A stretch of DNA of 64,000 bases from Paragonimus westermani (taxonomy: Eukaryota; Platyhelminthes; Trematoda; Plagiorchiida; Troglotrematidae), in assembly GCA_008508345.1 (NCBI GenBank), contig QNGE01000149.1, positions 200,312 to 264,311 on the forward strand. Reading direction: 5' to 3'. The notes under the pieces are model-generated. The model worked only from the letters and a program-made list of their open reading frames with translations. It was not told the origin of the DNA and made no database searches. This document shows, piece after piece, positions 51,201-59,460 of the stretch. Both the position numbers and the translations under genes were made by a program. Position 1 is the first letter of the stretch. Each line of letters opens with the position of its first letter.

Positions 51201-54200
51201 ATGAGATAAATTGCGGGTGAGATGTCCATTTCACTGGAGAAGTTCACACACTGATAGCATCAGATTATTTCTATTCATCATACAGAATCCAAATACAGTC
51301 TGTGTGAGATACCGCACGCTGAAGTCTATGAAGTGCAAGATGAAACCTGTGCCAGCATAACACCTAATGTTAGAAGAATATTCAAAATTACATTTGACCA
51401 TTCAACGTCAACTCCAGCAGTGCATAAGTTTTAGCAGATTACTGTAAATTAGTAATTAGTTTCGTCGTTTCTGGCTTTTCAGAATTTTCTATATGGGGAT
51501 GTACATTACTATGTTTACTCCGGTAATTTGTGGCTCGAGGAATCCTATCCTGTGACACGATTCACTTCGGAATTCGGTATCCAATCACTCCCCGGTGGGT
51601 TGGCTTGGCGCCGGTCATTAAAGGATCCGACCATAATCGAAAACTGGGACATTCGGGGCTCTTTGTTTAAACACCGACAACATCACAGCATCGGGAATGA
51701 ACTGTTCGAATTAGCTGCAGCCGTAATTGGCACACCGCCAAAATCAGTGACCGACCCAGTAACTTTGTATGACAGGTGTGTTATTTGTATACACTCGAGT
51801 TAGTTCATTATGGTTTCTATTATTCGTGTTCAACAGTAAAAGCCAACAAATAACTGAATGTCAAGGTGGGTCAATATGAGAACTAACTTTGTCTAGCTCA
51901 TATACGTATTACAAGCGGTTACTATTATATTCAGATGTATATCATAACAGCTTGTTCTGGAGTCCCGGATGGATTAGCCAACCTTTTTGTAACATAACAG
52001 GCAGTTCAATTGAAGTTCATTCACTCTGTTCACCCACAGTGCCCGAATACTCTCGGAAAGAAGTAACAACATCAACTTTAAAGCAAACTACATGCGTTGT
52101 TTAAAAGGGTTATTCATTGCTGTTTCTCAACCAAACACTGCTCCGCTGGCCCCATTGTGAAAAAGTACACGGTTTACTGATACGGACGAAACAGGCCATA
52201 TTTGAGAATCGACAATCTGTTGCTCTTGTTGACATAACTTCTACTGGCACTGACCCTAACCACTTGACGCCACCAGCCTGATCGGTTCGTAAACTTTTTC
52301 ACCCTAGTAATGATGGCCTCAGCCATAACATTTACGTTCGCTATGACGTCAGAGTTCTGGAGCAGACGTTGCATTTTCAGAAAAAATAATCAAGACACGA
52401 GTTGTTTCCACCTATGAAGTCCAGGAATTAAACTTGAGGCCGGTTAGGCGTCCCTATACAATAGAGATGAGCTGGTCTCGTATCAGTTAGCTCAGTTGCT
52501 GCATTCAAAGGAAATCTGGAAATTCATATTGACCTAGTGTAGCTTTCTATGAGCGTACGTGACGCTGGCGACAGTGCTTTGTGCAGCTAAGAATGATTGA
52601 TGGAGACCTTAAAATTATCCTGATTTTTGAGCCCCGTTGTGGTTGTGCGTAACCCGGTATTGTCCTGTTCGCCTTCTATACAAAAATATCACACATTTTC
52701 GAATGAACAAGGGGCAGGAACTGCCTGTAACGCTCCGTATTTCTTCAGTTCTGGTTTGTTACATAAGGAAGACAAATAATTGTTGTCCAGCATCTTCATC
52801 TCATCGGAAATATCTACATCTCTCTTTGTTTGGATTTTTCAGCCAGTCTCAACATCTCCCGCTTTGTGTTAGTTGATGTGTTTAACGCAGCTATACCCAG
52901 AAAGTTTACACATGCAACTAAATGAGTAGGCAAAAGTCATTCCAACGAGTTTGGTCTGATAAATCCAATGAACACAGTGTCAGTTACTAAGGGAGTTAGG
53001 CGAAACAATGTTAAAGTTTCGCATAACGTTTTTTAGACGGACAACTTAACAGGTGGAACTAAAGTGTCTGTTTCTTGATGCGTTGCGAGAATTTTCTTTC
53101 ACTGCTATGTGGCCACAATGAAGATTGTACGATTCATGTGAAGGATCTGCTTTTGAAGCAGAAACCAAAAGGAGTTTCTACAGACGTGGTTAAAACTCAC
53201 ACAATGATGCAGAATTTTTTATTTCACAAGCCATTTTACTTAATGTTCAAAATAAATAACGACGATTAAATTGATGAAATAACCACATCTTCAAAGAACG
53301 CTAACGTGAGCTAATGTTTTCGCTTAGGCTCGTGGCTATGGGTTGAGAATGCCGCAGGAATTAAATCATATCTTAGTGCTTTACATAAACCTAAGTCAAG
53401 CCATTGCTCCCTTTTATTCACTGCGTAGGTTGATGCTACGATGTCTTTTTTTTCAACAGATGGGTTTACATCACCCAACTTCATCAAATGATGTCTTATC
53501 GAGCACATATCAATCGTCTGATGCGCCATCAGTGTCGACTAGCGCAATCTGATCGTGTGCCAGTCGAACGATCCAGCATGGGAGCAGCCTACTGGCAACT
53601 GAATGATGTCTGGTCCGCCCCATCCTGGTCGACTATTGATGCTGCCGGCCAGTGGAAAATGGCTCACTATGGTGCGGTACGCGAGTGTTTCCTCTTTAGA
53701 CAACTGGGTCGAATCGCTATACATGCGGGCCAAAACCAACTGGAGGCAGACTGGATCCCCTCTCACCAACCTGACCGACTGACTATGACGCCCGACTATT
53801 TCGAAGTCAAATGCTATACCACAGAATCCCAACAGCCAGTCGGTCAATGGAGGATAGATATTGACTGGTCGAGCCACGATATAACATGCCCAGTTCAGAT
53901 CATGAGGACCTCATTGGATTGGATCCATGACCGTTGTGGATGGGGACGCGGGAATCAAAGTGGCCGTATCGTACATGTTGGTGTATGGGGAAATGGATTG
54001 AAAATCGATGGAGACAGCTTTACACTACTCGACATACCTGTAAACATCCGTTGGCCGACCAACCGTGGTCTGCGTTTGACAGAATGTCGACGGATTCCGT
54101 CTGCACCAAGTACTATTTCTGTTCCTCCTTTTCAACCAACTCACATATTTTTACTGACAGTTGAAACTAAAACGCCGGAATTGTTTGTGTGGTTGGACGT

Positions 54201-54378
54201 GGATCATGCAAAAGACATAGACCACTGGTTTGAGGAAAACGCATTTAGCCTCTTGGACGTTTCCAAACGAACCGTGCTACTATATCTCTCTACAGAGAAG
54301 CGAGTAGCTGAGCAAGTGATTTGTCAATCAGTTCACATGCTTAGTCTAGCTAGTGTACAGGAGCCGAATAACTACTAA
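20163..54378 (+). CDS. MANBA: Beta-mannosidase, five-exon gene (join 20163-21203, 30134-30468, 42726-43065, 51483-51775, 53460-54378)
   Basis: The enzyme removes terminal beta-linked mannose from the core of N-glycans, normally in the lysosome (family knowledge, GH2). Joining the five exons gives 975 residues with no internal stop. All introns are GT..AG and the codon phases match (0, 2, 0, 2). Order: signal peptide 1-16, GH2 sugar-binding domain about 20-215 with GWDWGPGF at 193-200, Ig-like beta domain to about 347, TIM barrel about 350-725 with RVWGGG at 420-425, DNE acid/base at 489-491, GDVHYY at 577-582 and nucleophile SEFG at 601-604, then YWQLND at 714-719 and C-terminal beta domains ending in FVWLDV (912-917). 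It is longer than the human protein (879 aa), partly through an insertion near 380-395. Both catalytic glutamates are intact, so the gene looks functional. The gene spans 34 kb. The 5' UTR, any 5' noncoding exon and the promoter could not be placed. Confidence 0.95.
22516..23792 (-). mobile_element. Decayed Ty3/Gypsy-type pol fragment (RT end, RNase H, integrase linker)
   Basis: Reading down the minus strand, three blocks appear in pol order but in different frames. FATGSTFED at about 23660-23630 occupies the place just after the RT catalytic box, whose aspartates are lost. LRGILTFGKRFYRW at 23513-23472 resembles the RT thumb block LRSFLG..NYYRRF. GRVAYIHPALLP (from 22767) followed by HRPGLSSM (from 22707) and WWP (22662-22654) resembles the integrase H2C2 linker (HPG..RMK....WWP). 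The 0.8 kb from the thumb to the linker is about right for a Gypsy RNase H region. Stops and frameshifts show it is dead. No LTRs were found. Confidence 0.55.
24360..25110. other. GC-richer block open in several frames, unidentified
   Basis: A 157-codon frame on the minus strand (25023-24550), a 138-codon frame (25103-24687) and 93-94-codon frames on the plus strand overlap. None shows a recognisable motif. The low stop density may only reflect base composition, or this may be a non-conserved part of a retroelement, such as the gag of the relic next door. I cannot decide. Confidence 0.3.
27336..27488 (-). other. Exon-like minus-strand frame, 51 codons, possibly a methyltransferase-like exon
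   Basis: The frame is bounded by an acceptor-like taacacag (AG at 27490-27489) and a donor-like gtaaga (27335-27330), and is exactly 51 codons long. It reads FYATDIVYNADLCDLMLE in its middle. The pattern ATDIVY..DL.D resembles the block after the AdoMet motifs in METTL22/METTL21-type protein methyltransferases. An alternative reading is a Gypsy RNase H tail (RWIELLKPFEF). No neighbouring exons were found, so this is a weak call. Confidence 0.25.
30134..30468 (+). CDS. MANBA: MANBA exon 2 (residues 348-459): start of the catalytic barrel
   Basis: The exon enters in phase 0 at cga (R348) and ends two bases into codon 459, before gtactg at 30469. It carries FYIKLNGFPVFVRGANWIP (361-379), LIRVWGGGRYE (418-428) and MIWHDMMFA (442-450), which correspond to the conserved strand and loop blocks at the start of the GH2 barrel (WQDFMFA in vertebrates). 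Compared with the human enzyme there is an insertion of roughly ten residues after NWIP (about 380-395, including sequon N393). It sits between a substrate-side loop and the next helix. Confidence 0.95.
31575..31905 (+). repeat. SINE family A copy 2
   Basis: A body (atcaaatctgtcaaattact, gacgttggttgattgcagcg, ggatcccatatgacacagtt) is followed by the tRNA-like part gtggcttcgtagctcatccg, with box B gttcgaatcc at 31847-31856 and the tail gggtctcttctgaac. Box A is damaged and the acceptor ends do not pair, so it is not a tRNA gene. Confidence 0.7.
32791..33205 (-). repeat. SINE family B, best-preserved copy
   Basis: The minus strand holds a tRNA-like head: box A tggcgcagtgg at 32979-32969 and box B ggagttcaaatccc at 32937-32924. 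Flanks recur at 36.6, 45.1, 18.5 and 4.2 kb (gaagcactagactcgagttt, gagctcgtcagtagtgcata, cctcacattaggcacga, gcccgatcgtctcgag). The T-stem and acceptor stem do not pair properly, so I call a tRNA-derived SINE and not a tRNA gene. Confidence 0.75.
36630..36990 (-). repeat. SINE family B copy
   Basis: Full-length but diverged: gaaagcacttcatttgagtt, then ttttgaaatccagcc in the box B position, caatgacctcacattaggca and gatcactgatgattagt at the end. The ends coincide with those of the 32.8 kb copy. Confidence 0.65.
37858..38037 (+). repeat. Left arm of a 180-bp inverted repeat
   Basis: Pairs with 38690-38870 on the other strand. Shared blocks include ggtcaggaca.caatagatga, aaaaaactgttccc, gtgcatgcaacactg and ttgttagatcaacacagctt. 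The 650-bp centre (38038-38689) is not shared. Confidence 0.7.
38534..38663. repeat. Short 20-bp inverted repeat enclosing a 15-bp tandem duplication
   Basis: tttgtccgggtatccggtaa (38534-38553) is matched by ttaacggatacccgggtaaa (38644-38663) on the opposite strand at 17 of 20 positions. Between them cattttgacacaaca occurs twice without change (38601-38615 and 38616-38630). Confidence 0.65.
38690..38870 (-). repeat. Right arm of the inverted repeat, possibly an R2-like 3' UTR
   Basis: Reverse complement of 37858-38037 with scattered differences. It lies about 0.5 kb downstream of the R2-like coding relic on the same strand, so it may be the 3' untranslated end of that element. In that case the left arm would be the 3' end of a second, oppositely oriented insertion. 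This is inference from position only. Confidence 0.55.
39388..40420 (-). mobile_element. R2-clade non-LTR retrotransposon relic (RT thumb, CCHC finger, endonuclease start)
   Basis: Going down the minus strand, in shifting frames: TKAPLKPHQCLHPLRQHL (about 40245-40190) matches the R2 block T.RAPLKP.QR...L. IRQFVRQWLRLPKHTP (in the frame opening at 40130) and LGSLDIPSL match the R2 pattern VRRWL.LP.DTP and GGLGIPSL. VDGRDL-like DGRDL and IQLRAVF follow. The finger C-x3-C-x7-Y-x4-C lies at 39630-39577 and has the R2 spacing, with His replaced by Tyr. A PDL-like TDLCLL follows. At least two frameshifts and several stops separate the blocks. The catalytic half of the RT and the end of the endonuclease are missing. 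Confidence 0.75.
42726..43065 (+). CDS. MANBA: MANBA exon 3 (residues 459-572): barrel with acid/base glutamate
   Basis: The first base completes Ser459 and the exon ends on a full codon (Q572) before gtaagc at 43066. It contains RRLHSHPSIVVWATDNE (475-491). By alignment with the animal enzymes (RLKSHPSIIIW followed by an NE pair), Glu491 is the general acid/base. The vertebrate NNENE block reads DNEVK here, so the Asn-Glu pair is kept but the following Asn-Glu is not. SSPSNG (553-558) matches the family block SSPTNG. The reading frame would continue about 20 codons past the donor into the intron. Confidence 0.95.
43678..43746 (+). mobile_element. Possible Penelope-like element coding remnant
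   Basis: A 22-codon tail RASEALLEFTSVLSKEDDI ending at TGA 43744-43746 has the R..EAL.......DI.R look of the GIY-YIG C-terminus of Penelope-like elements. It is weak alone. It is noted because a hammerhead-like segment follows directly, and such ribozymes are known from the terminal repeats of Penelope-like elements. Confidence 0.25.
43749..43824 (+). ncRNA. Decayed hammerhead-ribozyme-like segment
   Basis: The core CTGATGAG is at 43780-43787. A hairpin ggact-cgc-agtcc (43795-43807) sits in the stem II position and GAAA is at 43816-43819. TAGCC at 43820-43824 can pair with GGTTA at 43749-43753 as stem III, with one G-U pair. Stem I between them pairs poorly, the base expected to be U16.1 is A, and stem II carries an extra gaac. 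It would therefore be inactive. Hammerheads are abundant in fluke repeats (family knowledge). Confidence 0.4.
44066..44400. repeat. Tandem duplication, two units of about 170 bp
   Basis: Unit 1 starts at about 44066 with tttttcgcctgccattcctc and unit 2 at about 44236 with attttgcctgccatgcctcg. Further matches follow at tgctgcccgcaaacc / tgctgtccgcaaccc. On the minus strand both units read CGQH.RP, and later TDE.WQAK, so the duplicated DNA may once have been coding. Confidence 0.55.
45085..45375 (-). repeat. SINE family B copy
   Basis: Matches the 32.8 kb copy: gagctcgtcagtagtgctta, cacggccgatagctgaactc (box B area, one small deletion), ctggcctcacgctaggcacg and acccggtcgtcttgag. The left end is truncated. 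Confidence 0.65.
48395..48551 (-). repeat. SINE family A copy 3, inverted partner
   Basis: The minus strand reads the same body end (catatgagacaatgggatg, catagtccaaatatgaaatt) and then ggctttgtagctcagctggt with box A at 48469-48451 and box B ggttcgaatcc at 48417-48407. Boxes A and B are the best preserved in the family, but the acceptor stem does not pair, so a tRNA gene is unlikely. Confidence 0.65.
48552..48870 (+). repeat. SINE family A copy 4
   Basis: A body (ctcagtagcgacgttgatgg, gtgggacgagtggataacag) leads into gtggcttcgcagctcagctg, with box A at 48728-48745 and a degenerate box B tggtttgaatcta near 48780. Downstream, ggtctcatctaaaatcaaaa and ctacttattagcaa show the beginning of another body unit. 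Confidence 0.7.
50707..50756. repeat. (TTAA)n microsatellite, about 12.5 units
   Basis: A perfect tetranucleotide run in intron 3. It is self-complementary, so it can form a hairpin or slip during replication. Confidence 0.95.
51483..51775 (+). CDS. MANBA: MANBA exon 4 (residues 573-670): nucleophile exon
   Basis: The exon starts in phase 0 at aat (N573) after ttttcag and ends two bases into codon 670 before gtgtgt at 51776. It carries LYGDVHYYVY (575-584) and RFTSEFGIQSLP (598-609). Glu602 aligns with the catalytic nucleophile of the animal enzymes (ASEYGYQS). KHRQHH at 635-640 is another conserved block. The order and spacing of these motifs match the family without gaps. Confidence 0.95.
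51776..53459 (+). other. MANBA intron 4 (1.7 kb)
   Basis: Shortest intron. Donor gtgtgt at 51776. The acceptor follows an eight-T run and ends ttcaacag at 53459. No recognisable repeat or gene inside. Confidence 0.9.
53460..54378 (+). CDS. MANBA: MANBA exon 5 (residues 670-975 and stop): end of barrel and C-terminal domains
   Basis: The first base completes Arg670. WVYITQLHQMM follows and then MGAAYWQLNDVWSAPSW (710-726), the signature closing the GH2 mannosidase barrel. The remaining 250 residues form the C-terminal Ig-like domains, with FVWLDV (912-917) and a final block SVHMLSL like the vertebrate end. The stop is TAA at 54376-54378. One sequon is at N835. The last exon is large and uninterrupted, so the protein ends naturally here. 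Confidence 0.95.
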
Positions 54379-56100
54379 CCATTCCGATGGGTTGTAATTC
54401 ACATGAATGAATATAGTATAATGCAAGGAAATGATTGTCATGTGCTCACTCATGTGGTTCGAGCTCATTTCGTATGTATCACAGAAAGGAACATTTCTGT
54501 TTATTTGATCAGTCGGTTATATGGTATTGACTTTTTTGATCTCCATAAAATCAGCGTTTAAGTTTTTTTGGACAGCTTGGCATCACCTTTCAAAAAAGGA
54601 CGGGCGGAAAAGTCCATTTCAGTTCGGGTGCCGCTGTGAACGTTTTTCAATCTGGAGTTAACCGCATCCACAACTACTCATCAGTAATCTACTATAGAAT
54701 GTTGACTTCCCGTATAGCTGCTTCGGCAATTTTCACCGTATTTTTGCAGAGGTACGTGATTTTTATGTGAAAATCAAAGCGCCACACGTCAGCGAACGTC
54801 CTACGCTGTTTGGCGGATGACTGTCTACTGGATGGGAGATGGTGGTGTCGGTGTGTGCTGTGGAGTGGCACATGCACCAGCTGTGGTCATCAGCATTGAG
54901 TGGTTCGCTGATGGCCAGAGTTCAAGTGGTTTTGGGATGTACGGTCAAACGGAATGAAAGCTTTGTACAAATTATATTTGCAAACACGGACAGGGATCGT
55001 ATAGTCTGATAACGATGGCCTCTGTAACATTCTGGCCGTCCGGGAGTAGACTTGGAGGACCTCGTGTGTGATTTGGACAGCTTCATCTGGTTTTGTTCGG
55101 TAGTCAGTGTTGAGCACACAGAGATCAACTACGCTTGAAATGGGTTTCGTCAAACCGTTCTAAAGCCATCTCGAAGGTATTCACAAATTCCCATTGCTCA
55201 AGTCACACCGTGATTCTTTTAGCGTAATCCGCTTGAAAACAGTGGTCGAGGAAGAGTACAGAAAAACGAGGAGAGTAGGAAAGCTATCCTTAGTGAGTCG
55301 TCAGGTAGGCATCCAGTGTTACAGTAAGTCTTACCGTGGTGGTATCAAGTTCACTTGCATTGTGTTATATGCTGCGAATAATAATCATTAGGTATTTATT
55401 ATTCTACAACATTCCGGTCAGTCCTCAGATTAGAAAACTCGTTTTTTCAAGCATGTATAGAAATATGAGGCAACATTTTTTTGTATCAGGTCCTTTGTCA
55501 TCTGAACACCATTAAACCAGAGATAACCAGAAAACTTAAGAACCATTGCCAATAACTATGAAGTCACCCCCTGTTAGCGCCGATCCGAATCGAAGTTCAC
55601 GAAGGTTACGGGAAAGTACGCTTTTCATTGTTCAAAATGAAATACACATTACGTGTGCGCTGAGAATTTCCCCAATTAGAACTCGACAATCCATTGTTTA
55701 CCGTACTTGCAACAGAAACATTCACTATGGGTTATTAGTTTGAAAAATCTGCCGGTTTTTGTACGATCGCTTTGTGGTTTTGTCACACAGACCCCCATGA
55801 ATTACTGCTTCAAATTTTGTGGATCAATTCAGACACATGGTGTGGTGATGAAAGCGGTCTGGAGTGATTTATTGCATTAATTATTGCGTTGTCTTGTCAG
55901 AACCTGCAGTTTTGCATTGTGTATCTGGGTAACAAACGGCAAAAGTGGGCCGGTATATGAGCCTGCTGTTTCACTTTAATCAAGTGTTACGGCTTCATTT
56001 TATCCTTCAAATGAAGACGCAGTACGCACTTCCAAGGAGTCTTCAGTATGACTTCTAACCTGGGTGCTGATCTACGGACCTCATTGAACCTGAAATAAAT
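54379..56100 (+). other. Probable MANBA 3' UTR / downstream flank; first AATAAA at 56094
   Basis: No canonical AATAAA lies in the first 1.6 kb after the stop. Near matches such as cataaa occur at about 54545. The first AATAAA I find is at 56094-56099. The 3' end therefore either uses a variant signal close to the stop or is about 1.7 kb downstream. No gene is recognised here; the minus-strand frames at 54890-55153 look like chance. Confidence 0.35.
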
Positions 56101-59009
56101 GGCAAAAACTAAATCACATATGAGTTGGAATCTACATTCATCGTTAGGTTTTTACGTAATGTTTTATTTATGTCAATCTCCGTTTTTGTCATAGTAAAAC
56201 GTCCAACTATAAGGAATCTCCCATTTTTATTTTTTCAATCTTTGATGATACTTTTCTCACAATCACTTCGAGCAACTTGTTCTACCCGCTCCCGTCAGTG
56301 TTGCCTAGGTGAGCCAGCCAGTAGTTACTCGCATTAAATTTCTGATAGATTGACACTTGTCTGAATAGTCACTTCTCTCTCTTCAGATGGACATTTGAAA
56401 GTCCAGAGTTTTTCCAGTTATGAAGCACAGTGTTCTATTCTGAGCAGACCAAACAAATCATCCGCTCCGTTTCGATAATATCCTCTCTTACCGACGGTTT
56501 TGCCGCGTGATACAACAGGGCATATGTTCTTACTGTGTAAGCGATCGAGTTAGAACCGTACAGCCATTTGACATTCTTTCTTCCACTTAATTCCACACCC
56601 TTACAGGCAAGTATTTCTTCCGTTAGTGGACTAAGATTCGCGAGTCTTGAGGCTCGGTTGAGATCACAGCAGTGAGCTTCTGGTGACTGATTTGACATGT
56701 TACTTAATTAGTGAACCCGTGAATCGGTGCCATCCTGCAAAAAATGACACATCCCTACTGAATCCGGGATAGTGAAAGATAAACAAGATTTCACTTGAAA
56801 TTTCTACGGTACTGTATGACGACCGATTGATAGCAGCAATGTGCAGATCTCAAATGTGAACGTTTCTGTGGTCAACAAGAATAACACCGGGGCATAATAC
56901 ACTTGGCCAATGAACAGTGGACAAGAACAAGACGAAGCATTGAACGCGACCACGAAGAGGCTAATGAACAAATGTAGCCGCAGTCATCAGAAAACCAGGA
57001 TAGAATCAACTGACGATCATTTGTCTGAGTGAACATGCCGCCCATCGGTTCTTAGGCCTAACGCCATGTAAACTGTAATGTTGAGACATCAAGCAAATGG
57101 TTAATGTGGTTTGAAAACGAATACGGTATGTGTATGGGAAAGTTGGGTGATGAAAGTTCTGAACTCAACATCATCAGTTCAACAGAATGAACACAGTACC
57201 TACCAGCTTCTGTGATTGTATATGCTTGTACATGCAATTGTAACCGGACCTACTGAAGCATAGTAAACAGATATTGTTAGCCTCAAAAACGGCAATGGAA
57301 AAACGTGTTATCATACATAAATAGATAACAACTGACAGATAGTTTTTGTTCTATATGCATGTAGCAGAACCATAGTTTCTATACTTGCGTAACCGTATAC
57401 TGTATATTGTCGTTTTTGGTCTAGCGTACACCACCAGCCTCTGTGTAACTAGGGAATCGAATGTTCATTCAGTTCCTTCTACCTTTCCATTCACACCACT
57501 TCATCCACTAGTATCGTATCGCTAAAACTGAGGGTTGACTCCGTTACAGAGGTACAACTGCATGACGAACATTAGGCACACTGATTAGAAACCAAAACAA
57601 TATGTTCGTGATAGGGTCAGGAGACGTTAAGTATTGTACCAGTGTCCGAATCAAATGACTGCCTAGGCGAGAGACTAATCAGAGTTACTCATGTTTTCTA
57701 AGGCTATATTCTTCAACAGTAATGGATGTGGTGATATGTATGGTTTAGCCTCCACGAATCGGACGGTACTTTATGTATACCATATGGCGTTTTCACTCTG
57801 TATTACCACTTGATTCTTTCCGTATACCGGTTGAACACCCGTTAATCCGGAGTAAATCAAACATCTGGTACCCACTGGTCAGGCGACATTTGTACACATG
57901 TACCAGGATGTTCTCTGTGTCTCAGGTGCATAACTTACATTAGCTTATCCGTGTCATCTCCTCCCTTCGCTCCAAAAGCAGCTGATATATCTCTTTTAGT
58001 TAAGTACATATCATTCTCTTCATTTACTAAACAAACATAATTGTATTTTGAGGATATTACTACCATTATTGAGCCACTCCCAACAAATATCTGAATATGT
58101 ACTTTTTTATTCCACATTTTTGGGTGGAATTATAATTAATCATTTGACCCCCCTCATTTCTGGCGGTCACCAAATTTTCTGTCCTTGTCGATCAACATAA
58201 CGATCTCGAAAATAGTGTATTCAGCTTACCGAACTACTATAGGGCGTACGTAGGATTGCTTGAGAAATGGTGGTCAAGTGAATGGTCGATATTTACCTGA
58301 GGTCCTTCGAACACTGGCTGGTGTATACTATAAGTTACCAGCCAATGTTTACCGGCCCAAACGACCAACCCATATATGCCACAGAACACGTGGCAACACC
58401 CAGATAACCCTATAGATAGATAGGGTGTCGACTGCTAGTGCAGCCTCCCACACTGCTTTAGAGTCAAAGGACAGTACGTTTAAGATGTCTAAGATCACTG
58501 AGATAGCTCGCGCAGATGTTGGTACATTGGACGACCGTCGGTAGCATAGGCTACGGTACCGATTCGGTCCATCGGAGATCCGGGTTATGACGTGAAACCC
58601 GGTTCGGTTTAGGATATGTGAACTTGCACCCAAGTTACAGGTTGTCTCAGAAGTGTGGACCCGATTACAAAATCTAAAAACCGAACCAATGGGCTTACCC
58701 AACTTAGCAATCATGACTCGGGCGTGTGTGGCACGTTTGAATATTTGAATTTCTTCTACTCTCACTGAACTAAGAGACGAAATAGGTCATGAACTAGAGT
58801 GGATAGGTGCGGAGTAGTAATAGATCGATGAGTAAGTGATTCAGTTGTCATACCTGCCAGTGAAGTGAACAGAATGTAATCGGTCAGTTCATATTAGATT
58901 TTCATGAGCAATCCGAAGGCCAGGGTAATATGAGCACAGTAGCACAGTTAGGAAAACAATCAGAGTTCGACAGTAAAGGGACGAAGCATTCCAAGTAAAA
59001 ATACACTTA
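56101..59009. other. Intergenic DNA, nothing identified
   Basis: The only sizeable frame is 138 codons on the minus strand (58765-58349). It has no recognisable motif and overlaps a patch with small palindromes (ccgggtt/aacccgg at 58580-58602, ccctat/atagggt near 58405-58425). It is probably a repeat remnant. Confidence 0.5.
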
Positions 59010-59110
59010 GTGATCGACCACTGTGCAGTGGTTTAGTGCTAAGGTCACTACCCCTTGCTTCTGGACACAGAGTTGGTTTCTTAAGATGTATGGCAACCAC
59101 ATCTGAAATC
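59010..59110 (+). repeat. tRNA-like SINE remnant
   Basis: tgtgcagtggtttagtgct has the box A pattern, and cacagagttggtttc lies in the box B position but is degenerate. It may belong to a relative of family B in plus orientation. Confidence 0.35.
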
Positions 59111-59129
59111 CTTCGAGGGGTTCAATATG

Positions 59130-59460
59130 TGGCCAGATTCGAGCAACTGTATTGTTATGGCATGCTCATCCGGCTCCAGCAGAACCCCGGATTTTTCAAA
59201 ATTGCCTCTCTTCTAACATATCAAATCTGCCAAACTATTAGTGAGTAATACAATTTCGTCGCTCAGCAGTAAAGTTGGTGGAAATGCTTGGGAAATCCTG
59301 CCTGGGCAATCGATTCCCTGGGTTATTTGGTGGATTTCATATCAGACAACGGGACGAGTGGGTAACAGAGTCCAAATGTGAAATTCCCTAGTTCCTGGCT
59401 TGGCCTTCGTGGTAAGGCGCCTGTCGTGTTTGGCCATGTTGCCGTTGTGAGTGTGTGCGC
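59130..59460 (+). repeat. SINE family A copy 5, head-body-head arrangement
   Basis: Starts with a worn tRNA-like part (catgctcatccggctccagc, accccggatttt), passes into the body (catatcaaatctgccaaact, caatcgattccctgggttat, gacgagtgggtaacagagtc) and ends in a second tRNA-like part (cttggccttcgtggtaaggc, tttggccatgttgccgttgt). Confidence 0.6.

Larger units (their letters stand above)
43066..51482 (+). other. MANBA intron 3 (8.4 kb)
   Basis: Donor gtaagc at 43066. Acceptor ggcttttcag ends at 51482. Contains the Penelope-like and hammerhead-like segments (43678-43824), a tandem duplication of about 170 bp (44066-44400), a SINE-B copy (45085-45375), an inverted SINE-A pair (48395-48870) and a (TTAA)n tract (50707-50756). 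The stretches 45376-48394 and 48871-50706 show no recognisable gene or repeat. Confidence 0.9.

Noticed and set aside
58349..58765. 138-codon minus-strand frame
   Set aside because: No recognisable motif. It overlaps small palindromes and looks like repeat-derived sequence.
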